From Serripes groenlandicus (Eukaryota > Mollusca > Bivalvia > Cardiida > Cardiidae): a stretch of 64,000 nt of DNA. Positions 31,989-43,900 of this stretch are shown in pieces. The notes below the pieces were generated by a model. The model was not told where the DNA came from. It worked only from the letters and a program-made list of their open reading frames with translations, and did not search any database. Position 1 is the stretch's first letter; each line of letters begins with the position of its first letter. The position numbers and the translations under genes are program-made. The DNA is taken from contig JASEVX010000008.1 of assembly GCA_031761405.1 (NCBI GenBank), positions 40,775,175 to 40,839,174 of the forward strand. The letters are read 5' to 3'.

Positions 31989-32855
31989 CTGAAACAAATA
32001 CATCTAACAAAACGAATTAATATTTAAGAAACAAATGGATGCTTCAATGCAAAATTAAAATGAAAAAAGATTTGGAGGAGAAGTAATGGTTCGTTCTCAA
32101 AACTTATACTTTTCATTCTATAAATTATTTATCTGAACAGGCGCCTCTGTATACGATCAAGGGTGAAATGATATGAAAATAAGAAATTATTTTTGGTGTA
32201 CAATTTCTCCTTGTTCTTCAATAACTTTTTTCTCTGTCACAAGACGTCTAAACCATTTTTGTAGAATTCGGAATCTTTGTTCTTTTCATTTTTTCCGAAT
32301 AAGGTAGATTATACATGACACCTTTTTATTCAGCGTAAGAAAACAATAAATAAGAAATGAGTCACGTCTAGCTATTTGGGGTCCCAATCCATTTGCATAC
32401 AGTGAAGACTCATGTGAGCTTTTGGTACAGTCTCACCAGACACTTCACGGTCTGCCTTAAATGTTATGTTATATCAACCTAAATATATCCTCTGACAAAG
32501 TTCTAGAAGTGTAGAACCACAATTCGTTTGCCAATGTTACTTTAAATAATTCTAACTTCGATTATCAATAATACCCCAAATCACTAGACGCGGCTCAAAT
32601 ATTAAACGAGATGTAGATTTTAGTTAGCTACGACTTAGCGCTTGAAATTTACTTACAATCGGCTCAATAGACACATTTCTGTAACGTACATAATTATTTT
32701 CATAAAGCACTAACAGTTTTCACAAAACGATACTGAAAGACGTAGTATAAGGTAAATTTACAAATGATCATGCATTTTTGTATGGTTAAGTAATTTGCAT
32801 ATCATTGAAGATGGTTTCTGCCTTCAGAGTCCAATATGCCAATATTATCCGATAT

Positions 32856-33148
32856 AAGCCGAGGTCGGTAGCTCAGTCGGTAGCGAGGCGGGCTGTCAAT
32901 ACAGGGACTGTGTGATTTCGAATCCCAGCTCTGCCAACACTTTTTCCGACGTTTGACGAAAGTCACTGTGACATGCGTTATTCGTGTTCCATCAATGGAC
33001 TGTTAAAAGGTCAATGTGGAAAAGCAGCCAGTTGCTTCGAAAGTATATTGTTTGGTGTACTGGTGTAAAGAAACACATGAGTAGGTAAACTGGCCAACGT
33101 GATATGACTGAAAAATTGGTGTAAACGGCGTTTAACCCTATTCAATCA
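32856..33148 (+). mobile_element. SINE-1, intact, with 12-bp target duplication
   Basis: Head GGTCGGTAGCTCAGTCGGTA and GTGATTTCGAATCCCAGC; body GTGATATGACTGAAAAATTG; 3' end TTAACCCTATTCAATCA. ATTATCCGATAT is repeated perfectly at 32844-32855 and 33149-33160. Confidence 0.9.
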
Positions 33149-33160
33149 ATTATCCGATAT

Positions 33161-33960
33161 GATATCTAGGATGAATTTATTTATGTAATTAAAGATGGCT
33201 ACTGTTGTTTTTCCCGTACATTGATGTGTTGTAAGCAGAATCGATAAGTGCGTAGTGTCATGTTTAGATTGTAGTATTTGTGGAATAAAATTTTATAAAC
33301 AAATACTGATTTGTTGTCGTTGAAAAAAAAAAAGTTCATATTATAGAGATCAATTCTTTACCCAGTGATTACGAATAAGTGTTATGTTGACCTGATATTG
33401 ATACTGAAATATTATTGAAATCGGCGAAATCCTCCAGTAAAACAAACACATACATTTTGAAACAAAACTTGACATGTGAGTCATGACGTTTTAGGAAATG
33501 CATGTTTTACTTACATTGCGATAATAATGGCAGTCAAATACTTCAATTTTGAAAATACAAAATTTTAGCCACATGTCACGAAAACTGGCATTTTTTGTAA
33601 AAAATAAATAATCACAACTACCTTCATATTGAAAATTGTCTAGTTGATTATTGGAAACAATCGTTCCAAAAGGCATACCAGAATGCTTATACCATAAGAT
33701 GGCGATCCGGGACTATCCTGATCAGTTTGCGAGGAAGAGCAGGTTCTTCTGAATCAATGATGGTGAAAAAAAAAACCAGAAGGTCGAGTATGTTAATTTA
33801 TAATAAATAATTTGAATATACATGTATCTATTTTAAGAGGTAACGCCCAACATGTTATTTCTGAACAACATCATATTGATAGGTTGTGAATGAGCGGAGG
33901 TTATTTCTGTATCTGAATATCGGTCATACAGAGCGCTTATTGTGAGGTGCCATATGTTTT
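33161..33960. other. Unassigned, with one repeat H fragment
   Basis: 33695-33765 (CCTGATCAGTTTGCGAGGAA) resembles repeat H at 43425, 48785 and 62855. Nothing else recognised. Confidence 0.4.
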
Positions 33961-33969
33961 CCTGTCTGT

Positions 33970-34356
33970 CTCGCACCAGAACTCGCACCAGAACTCGCAC
34001 CAGAACTCACACCAGAACTCGCATCTGAACTAGCACACGAACTCGCACCAGAACTCTCACCAGAACTCGCACAAGAACTCGCATCTGAACTAGCACATGA
34101 ACTCGCACCAGAACTCACACCAGAACTCGCACCAGAACTCGCACCTGAACTCGCACCTGAACTCACACCAGAACTCGCACCAGAACTCGCACATGAACTC
34201 GCACCTGAACTCGCACCTGAACTCGCACCAGACCTCGCACCAGAACTCGCACCAGAACTCGCACCTGAACTCGCACCAGAACTCAGACCAGAACTCGCAC
34301 CTGAACTCGGACCAGAACTCGCACTAGAACTCGCACCAGAACTTGCACCAGAATCA
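33970..34356. repeat. Minisatellite, 12-bp unit, about 32 copies
   Basis: Unit GAACTCGCACCA with GCACCT, ACACCA, GCATCT and GGACCA variants. Both strands read open in places (Ser-Ser-Gly-Ala or Asn-Ser-His-Gln periods), an artefact of the 12-bp period. Confidence 0.95.
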
Positions 34357-34884
34357 GTAATTCATAAGTAAGATTACACCAAGCCGTGAGCAGACATTTA
34401 ATCACACTAGTGGTTGCCACAAACGAAGATTATCACAATGTTAAATTTCAATCACTAGGTCGAGATATCGTTAGCATAAGACAGCAACGAATGATATCAA
34501 ATGATATCGAACAACAAGCTACGCTAGACAACACATTCTAAAATAATGAGATAAACAGTCATGAAAGACGATGAAGATGGATTTGGACATTTTGTATATA
34601 TGACCAATCCATCTCCATTGTCTCCCAATAACGGTTTCACTCATAAGGACTGAATATAACAATAGACAATCAGGTCATGTCGTAACCAGAGGTAAAATAA
34701 ATGTCGAAAGACCAAGAACAACTTGGAAAAAAGACTGTTGAGTTAGAAAGAATGTAATTTACGCGGAATGGATGTAGTATTGCTAGGATAGTAGCGAAGG
34801 ACAGGACAATATGAAGAGGTTGCATCTAGAGAAGTTATGCGCCAATAGACGCGAAGAAGATAGGCGAGATAAGGAGGAAGAATA

Positions 34885-34975
34885 ATGGCCAGATCGATCG
34901 GGGTTCGAACCCATGACCAACATACCGAGATTCGTAGTCAATACCTACTGAGCTATAAAACAGAGACTGTTTTTT
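34885..34975 (-). mobile_element. tRNA-like SINE head, unassigned family
   Basis: Minus strand reads TATAGCTCAGTAGGTATTGA and GGGTTCGAACCCCGATC, so A and B boxes are present, but the D- and acceptor stems do not pair. Confidence 0.5.
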
Positions 34976-36520
34976 AATGCTAAAGGTGGTATAAACGAAC
35001 GCTGGCAATTTCAGAACCAATGGCAAACATTTTGTCTTTCCAGACCTGGACTGAACATCCATGTCATGACCTACTGATCTATGTGGACCATGCCACACAT
35101 ATCTTTTTAATTGGTCTACGCCATGGGAAAACCCCCCTTTAAAACCATGAAAGATCGCAAGATCGCACGGTTTGATCATAGTCATATGTATCTTCTTAGG
35201 TTCATTAAACATTGAAACTAAAACATGATTCGCGAATACACAGTACGAACAAGAAAGCTATATACATTCGACGTCCTTTCGTCGAAACGAAATGAATTTT
35301 CATATTTTACTGTGAGCTTTAGTGTCCATTTAACTCACCTTTGGTCGCCACCAAATTATGCTTAAAGTTTTCTAAAAAAACAGTTTGGCTTCAATTGGAA
35401 CTTATCAGCACGTATTTCATCTGTTTTTGCATAACACTTTTACAACCTGAAGCTCGTCTGTCGTGTATGGTGGTTGTTTATAAGCAAGAAGAAACGCATT
35501 GAAATTTATTATACATTTAAATTCAAACGTTATTTAATTTGGTCAAAATGTTTAATCATGTCAAGACCCAAAGAACATCTTCCCGAGCAATCTCAGAACA
35601 TTCACGCCTTAAGCCTGCTGCACATTCATGCAAGCTTATCCTGATTTCATTGCTCGCCACTAATCAGTACAAACTGAGTCGTCTCTAAACATTTTCAAGA
35701 ATATGTCAACATTCAAGAATGGTGAAACAAGTTCCATGACTTCAGTGGGGAAAAGGGTTAAAATCAATAAAGGGTAACGTTCAACTGAAGATCCGTATAA
35801 GAGTGTTTAAACAAGTAAAATACATATACTATGTTTTAAAGTTTTATTTATTAATGGTATACAACGATTAATATTAGAAACAGTTAATATAAATAATAAC
35901 CTAGCCACATGTTCACAAAACAAACCATTAATAGTACTTGAATAAGTTGTTCATTCATTTCTATTTTATGTTCAAACACTATAATGTATTTGTAAATAAC
36001 AATTTCAACACAATGTCTACAACAAACATTCGTTAACAGAACATTAAACGCGTCCATCGATTTGGCGTCTTATTTACTCTCCGTTAGGGGATCACAAAAA
36101 GGTTAATTGACGTATAACTAACAGAGGCCACAGTTCGATTTGGTTTTGTCAAAAGAGAGATATATATATATGATTAAATTACATGTATATGGATGCACAA
36201 ACTCACCGTAGTTATCACTGAAGGCAGATCAATGAAAATCGCTAGTTGATTAAAATATGCCTATGAATACAAACATTTGTTGAGGATGAAGTCCACCTCA
36301 AACAAACAGATATTCGTATACTTCAAAACAAATTTTACATGTATGTAAACATTTTGTCAAGATATGATTAACTTTTTTTTTTATTTCAATTTCATTCCAC
36401 TGCTTCAAACAGAAGTTGGACGAGTACGTTTACTGAGAACCCATCAGTTAAGTGACTGTGCATGCTGTAATTTACATACAATATACATAATTAAATACAA
36501 ATTGGCAACATGAATATGGA
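34976..36520. other. No gene or repeat recognised
   Basis: AT-rich DNA. A weak dispersed-repeat match near 36085-36170 (CGTATAACTAACAGAGGCCA). No exon found on either strand. Confidence 0.4.
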
Positions 36521-36521
36521 A

Positions 36522-36745
36522 ATTAGTGATGCAGTGGTAGATAATCGTTTTCTCGTACCAAAGGTTCCAGGTTCGAATTCCGGGATGAGCGGATTCTGCC
36601 TTTTGGACCTTTACTCAAAAACGGCAAGTACTGGTTAAGTCTCAGATTTTGAAGGATTCCAAAAAACATCATATCAAGCGTTATTTGTTGAATTCGAAAG
36701 CTTGTTTTTCCACCCAAGTAAAATAAATAAGTTTAAACTAACAAC
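36522..36745 (+). mobile_element. SINE-4, near full length
   Basis: Head GATGCAGTGGTAGATAATCG and GGTTCCAGGTTCGAATTCC; body ACGGCAAGTACTGGTTAAGT; tail AAATAAATAAGTTTAAACTA. Confidence 0.78.
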
Positions 36746-37337
36746 ATATGTAATATAACAAATACAGCGTCGCATGTCCGAATGGTGCTTGAGATTAACT
36801 TACCATAATATATAAGCGAGCAGTGCATATCGAGCACAAAAAGATCTGAATATGCACTGTTCGTTTAAATATACGTGACGATTTAAATTAGACTCTGAGA
36901 TTCAGTTTTGCACATTTAGATCACATACTAGTGAAGTGCAAATATATCGTTTTCAATAATACTTAAGGATTTGTTATTGTAATGCAAGGTTCATGCACTC
37001 AACTTTTCTTAACAGTTTACTGTTTAGTGGCACCGCACCAACCCTCCTTTTGAGAAATGGGCAGATATAGCGGAAGTGTAAATCATGCGACATCACACAC
37101 ATAAGTATGGGAGATAACTATTGGAATTATGCCCTCTCTTCGACCGTCCAAACCTATCTAGGTATGACACATAGAGTTTTGAGGATAAATAAGGATTAAA
37201 GAAATAAAACGCGTACTTTCTCTCACGCTCTGACGTTGTGCGTCAAGTTAAAAGCACACATTCGGTTTAAACCAAACCAGTATTCGATAACACGAACTGG
37301 AAAATGATTAGCTATAACACAAATAACTTATTACAAA

Positions 37338-37996
37338 TCACGACTTGATATATCCGGTTTTCAGACATTGCGGAACAATTGTGATGTCAGTTCCGGTTTT
37401 CAAGGTCATCTCCACTGTGATAAGGTCAGGGTTGTAGCAACCAAACACCGGATGCAGCGCATCCGTGAAATCAAGCATGTCAAAACTGTGGAGCACTTTG
37501 TTGTTATTACAGTCAACAACTGTCCACTTCTTTCTCTTAGTGTCCACGAGAAATCCGTAGGTTACTCTGACCTCTAACCCGGCCGTGTTATCGGAGAGAG
37601 ATTGGAAATGAAGCAAGTCTCGGTTGTGCCAAAACTCCTGTGTGAGACGGCCATCTTCCGGGTACCTGGCAACGTAGAAGGAGCGCGCAAATTCGTGGCG
37701 TTCCACTGTATGATGCATGTCGACGTCGTCCAATCGGCAGATACCTATTTCAAAGACCAGCCATGTTTCTTCAAGAGGTTGTTGTATATTGTAGACGATG
37801 TCCACCTCGTAGTAGAACCTCCCCGCCTCCTGGAATGGGTGGGTTCCAATGGCGCCTTTGTACTGTACTAGGCTGTTCTCGATGTCATACTGACGCCCGC
37901 TGATGGTCTCCGTCTTTTTATTTCTGAGCGTTCTACCATCCGCGGTTACCTCCCTTTCATGATGAGCCGTATCAACGTCCATCTGGAAGTCTGGAC
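37338..37996 (-). CDS. TRIM exon 5: C-terminal SPRY/B30.2-like domain
   Basis: The last coding exon enters in phase 1 after acceptor ttctttatcag and encodes residues 546-764, ending ...YIKS then TGA. SPRY hallmarks in order: FYYEVDI, a WLVFEIGIC strand, YGFLVDTKRKKWTVVD, and LHPVFGCYNPD near the end. A clear PRY LDP...S motif is not obvious at the N-terminal side, so 'SPRY' is safer than a full PRY-SPRY call. Confidence 0.9.
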
Positions 37997-40900
37997 CTGA
38001 TAAAGAAAAGAATAACTATCATGACATTGAAGGACGTTTTCATAACATTAAACACTATCAAATTCTTCAATTATGATAAAGTTTGAATGTCCTTTATTTT
38101 GTCACGAGCTTAAATCCCATCCAAAACTTAAAACAAATTGCATCTCCATTGTGTGAACCACTTTCCGCAGTCAGGTGGAAATGAAGAGATTTAATTGACG
38201 TAGTGAATACAGATATCTAATGAAAGACTGATTCAGTTTCTGACATGCGAGAATTTTCTCATTAGTAGTGTACACTTGAATCCTTAAGCATGAATAAACA
38301 GGCAGATGTTTTTGTTTCTACAATTGTATTAATTACGCTTATGTTGGTTTCTTGTCGCATTGTTCAAATATATTCCCTATTATTGTCAAGATATATTCAA
38401 AGTCGTATGCTGCAAACGTTTTAATGTAGAAAATGGTAAACTGAACTTACAAACAATATCTCCGAATGTCACAGGTTTATCAGGAGTTGTCTTTCTTGGC
38501 GAGGGCGTTGACTGCTTAACTTCCGGATCTGAGGATAGATAATACAAAAGGGGTTTTGATTTAAAGATAGACCAAAAGCTACGCTGTTCAAGTATGAATT
38601 GCGTTTGCTTGTAAGAAGCAAGCTTTGGAGACTGAGCTAAACCTATGCTTTTCACATGATGCAAATGTGTACCTGTTTCCGTGGACGGGCTTAAATGTAG
38701 AAACGGTCATGGGATATGATGCGACCCGACTACGTACATGTGAACTATAGCATATGAGTCTGTAACTGGTAGTATTATGATTGTATATTTGATGAGTCAG
38801 GTACATTTTATAATATCGCGAAATGTTATAATAATTTGATATATAATATTTTACTTGACATAATGTATTAACCTGAACCTGACATTCATGTATATCATCA
38901 TCATCATAACGAACATGTATTGTTATCTAATGTTTTCTAAAATTATCATGGTATAATAAAATAACACACTGTTTGAATTCAGTGAAAACACGCCATTCCA
39001 ATACATACATTTCACACATATAAACCCTGCGTGCAATGCAATTATATGATAACATACGCTAGACAATCCACTAATTAATTTAGTCTTTTAGATTCTGATA
39101 CGATCCATTACAAACCGTTGGCTACCAAATTGATACACTGAACGTAAGGCTAAATCTGGTTTATAGTGATATATGCAAACGATTTATAGCAGATTTTGAC
39201 TTTCTGTAGATTGATATGACCGTTGACAAATCAAGCAAGAAATTAACTTCTAGTGGTAAATTACTGACCCTGGTGTGCAAACGTGTAACAAGTAATATTT
39301 TAATTATTTGCTACATGTAGAATTGCCTTCCATAAAGAAAGGCCGATATATCTATATGCAATCTCATGAAATCCAGACCTAAGCTTCGCTGCAAAAGCAA
39401 ACATTTGTGTTCGTATAGATCTAATGACTGCCTATTACAGGTCATCTCAAATTGACATGTGCATCAGCCAATCCAATTTTCGCCAACAAATTCGGTTGGT
39501 GTCCGCTTTGGAGATAACCAATATAATTAAACGAGATAGAGAATCGGTTATTGCCGAGCATTGGTTGTATCGAGCGATTTCATCTGACAGTTAAATGAAA
39601 GCCTGCTCATTAAAATATAGATGTAAAGGATCAATTGCAGACGACATTGTATGAAGTGTCGTCAGATACAATATACATGTACACACAGTGAATATGTTTT
39701 TGTTACGATCTTAATGAGATCGATTTACTATCTAGATATATCTTTTCTTGAACTATTTTCAAACTATTCTTTCTCTCCCTATGACAATAAGTCAGTTACC
39801 TGACTTTGTTTAAAAAATTGTGCTTTATGTCTGTTGCATGAATATAATTTATCATTGTTTAACAGGCGTAACTAGATCTTGGGACAAATAATGTCTCGGC
39901 GTTCTTGCGAATAGACTATGTTTGAGTGTACATTTTATAATATCACAAAACATAATGAACCACGGGCCTCAGATTTATATATACGGGAAACCCGTTTCTA
40001 TGAATATCACAATGTCATTTTTCTAAAAACTTCACGGTTGATCTGTATCAATAAAATAATATATTAGACCACATGGCTATTTTTAGTAGCACAACACGAA
40101 CTAAACTTTTGTAAACCTGTTCAGACGTCTATGAAAATACACATTACATTATAAAAAAAGCAGATGGGTTATCTTAAACATAACAATATTATTTACTACG
40201 TAATCTTGTCATCTTTCAATTACATAATCAGTTTATTTTGAAAAAATGTAAAAGTTAAACATAAAACGTAAAATGGATTAAGGGAACACTCTTTTTAAAT
40301 GAGAATTATTAAGCTTTTAAGCCATGCAATCATACAGCTTCACAATTTGAAATGTTATATAAGGTTGAAATAAAGATTTTCATTAGAGAAAATGGGGAAC
40401 AAGAGTGTTCCAAGGAACATACGTGTCGCCTTTTAAAAGAGCCTAAATGAGAGCATGACAGACAGACGAACGGACGAACAGACACATTACTGAGAAGTGA
40501 TCACCATTATGTGTGCCCAGCCAGGCGACACGAACACGTGAATAGAATAGAGGGAGTTAAGCCATGCAATCAGGAAGAGCCCAATCTTTAATATTATAGA
40601 CAGTTGAAATTCAGATGTTCATAACAAAACTGGAGGGAAAAGAGAGTTCCGACGACGATATGTGTCGCCTTTCATTATATCTCTAAATGACAGCGTGACA
40701 GACAGACAAACCGACGGACAGACACATTATTGAGACGTGATCACTATTACGTATGTGACACCCTTTCCATACAGGGGATTTAAAAAAGTAAATAGAATAG
40801 AGAAGAAAATCTGTGTACTAGGATTTTAAGACATGCAATCAGAAGAAGCCTTATTTGAAATGTTATAAAACGTAGAAATGCAGATCTTCATTAGAGAAAG

Positions 40901-43900
40901 GGAGGAATAATAGTGTTCCAAGGAACATATGTGTCGCCTTCCGATAGGTGCCTTAACGACAGCGTGACAGACATACGGGCAATTATCGTAGAAGTGATCA
41001 CTATTCCCTGTGTTCAGTCAGGCGACACACATAATAAGAGTTAAAAGCGCTTAACTGAAGCAACATAATTGCGTTGGAAATGCACGATTAAGAATTAATG
41101 ATCTGGCTTTATGTACCACGTACGTGATACGGATGTTTTAGTTCCATGGACCACGTTTTTATTCTTTACCTACATACCACAAATCTGGAGCAAAATATAC
41201 ATATTTTAAAAATAGGCTTGAAAACATTGTGACAATATGTTTGTTTTGTTTGTTTGTTTTGTTGGTTTTCAACATTATTTCAGTTATATCACGTCGACAG
41301 TTCACTTATTCATGATCCCTGGGTAAACAAACCAGTACTAGTCGAGGAAAAGGCTCGAAATGAGTAACACCCTAGATACACAGTAGCTGGGGATCTGAAT
41401 CTGTATTGTATTGTGTGGCATAAATACCTCCTTTCTCAGAGATATGTCCGTATATATGTACTAAAGACCACCTTTGTTTAGCAATGCACTGTCTATAGCA
41501 ACCGCACTTTTAATTTTCCAGTTAATCATTTTCTGCATAAACGACCCTGTAATTAAAAATCACCTGTGTATAAAGACCAGATTGTTCTCTTCCAATGAGT
41601 GGTCTTTAGACACAGGGTGGACTGCACATGCGCCACATCTGTTGATTGACTCTTCGGTTTGGTAACTTTTCAAGTTGAGTTGCCGTGAACGTAGTAGTGG
41701 GCTACACTTGTTGTGTTTTTAAAAAATGTGTATCTAGCGCTGTATAACAGGTAGACAGACAGTGAAGGTTTCAGTGATACTTTGCGCTAGGTCTCGCCTG
41801 AATCTTCATTGGTTGCAAAGTCAACACGAAAGTAAACTGTAGGCCTGTGTATATTATTATAAGTTGTTTTGTAATGTCCACATAAATACTAACATAATTA
41901 ATGAAATAACTTTAAATTATATATGAGCCGTTCCGAAAGAAAACCAACATTATGGACTATGCGTAATGTATCGTCCTAGATAAGCCTGCGCAGTCAACAC
42001 AGGCTAATCCAGGTTGACACAATCAGTCTCAGGGGTACATGTATAGAGGTATAGAGTAATGATTCCTGAAACAGAAAACCTACAGGAGGCGGAAAGTGTC
42101 TGTCAGGGTTAGCCTGCGTGGTATGATCCGGATCGATACATTTACGCAGAGTAAAGTCCATACTGTTGATTTTCTCGTGGAACGGCTCATATATATGATA
42201 CAAAGACAAATACGCATGAGTCTTTAATAAGGCTTAAATATACATGTAAAGTATTAACACATGCCTGACGATTTGTGAGTTCGGAACTCAAGCTTTCGTG
42301 GTATTAACTAAATGAAAGTGTAAATATTTAGTTAAATTAAAACAAAGTTGCGGCAAAAGGAGATATTGCTCACCATGATCAATTTCCCTCTAGCAACAAT
42401 GTTTTCAAAAGTCGTCTGCTGCAGATGTGTTTAAATGCGTCTACAAGTGGGAAAAGGTCAAAGAAAGAAATATATTGGTTGGATTCTAGTATCTATGAGT
42501 ATGAAAAGAAACAAAGAAATTATTTTCTCATTAGTTTATGCGAAGATGCTAATTAGGAGGTAGTAGAAGCTTGCAAGACTTTCAACGGAGATTAGAACAA
42601 GACATGAAGTGCACACGTTAGACGCCATATTTGTTTCCACCTACATGAACTCTCGGTCAGTACGAGAGTATCGGGCTTAGTCGGAACGCTTTTGGGTTGA
42701 CCGTTTGCAGTCCGACTACCCCAGGTCACCGCTTTGTTTGTCTGGTCCAGATTCGAACCCGGTGTTCTCATGATCGAGGATGAATTACTGAATGACTTCT
42801 CCACATCCGGGCTCTTGATTGGTGACATCACATTTTTATCTTGAATGATTGGAACAACTTGTTATAGCATTTTGATTAAAGATATGGGTGTTGGTTATAA
42901 TTGAATTACTTCTATATCGACCAGGGGCGTAGCTCCCTTTAGGCACTGTAAGCACGTGCCTACACATTTGTTCTCAAAATGCCCCAAAATGAGGCTGCGG
43001 CGATAGACATCTGCGTAATGTATCGACCAGATCAGACTGCGCTGTCCGCGCAGACTGATCCGGCCGCCACATTCCGTCTTAGGGGGATAGATTATAGAGT
43101 AGTGATTCCTGAAACAGACAATCCACAGGATGCGAAAAGTGTCTATCCGGGTAGGCCTGTGTGGCATGCTTAGACTGATCCGGGTCCACGCAGAGTCCAC
43201 AATGTTGATTTTCTCACGAGACGGCCTACACATTGATTATTGCAAAGCTACGCCCATGTCGACCGTTATTTTCCACCGACGTCAACAGTACTGGAGCGGT
43301 GTTCCATGAAAACCAACTTTAACGTAAGTATAACACCATGTGGAATACGTCGTGGCTGACATTCATGTTATGGATACAAATGTATACAGCTTTACAGAAG
43401 TTTCTTAACAGCTTCTACGGCTAATTGGCGAACACTGCACATACAGACCAGACTATGCGGGCGCATGGCCTCATCTGAATGTACGCTGGTCGCAAATACC
43501 TTACGGTTAGTTTTGTGAGAGCGCCGCTAATTTCAGTTTAAACCGGGGCGTTTGGGGGATAAACTACCAATACGTCGGGTAAGTTTATCCCGACTCTAGC
43601 GCATCAGTCTTCATGGTATCATAGAAACCCTGAGCGTGAAAGGGAGGGAAGCCACTATTGCTATTTCTTTGTCTTCGAAATTTCCCGATTGAGAATCGAG
43701 CCCTGGGTTACGGCTCTCGAGGCGACGATCTGACCTATACACCACATATGTTTAACATTAATAATGTCGTCCTCATCACTACGTCATCACGGTAAACCGG
43801 AAGTCAGTTTATTTTCAATTTTCGGACTCGGCAATTTCCGTGAAAGGGTAATTTTATTGCACAAAATTGATCTTTTCATACTTAAAAACATTTCTTAATT

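Noticed and set aside
32859..32940. Possible tRNA genes here and at 4310, 14505, 15880, 34900, 54996 and 61450
   Set aside because: A and B boxes are present, but stems do not pair and each is followed by a SINE body and 3' tail.
33924..34327. Ser-Gly-Ala and Asn-Ser-His repeat ORFs on opposite strands
   Set aside because: Both arise from the 12-bp minisatellite. No signal peptide or splice sites support either.
34835..35212. Minus-strand ORF of 125 codons
   Set aside because: It passes through a tRNA-like SINE head and has no recognisable domain or splice context.
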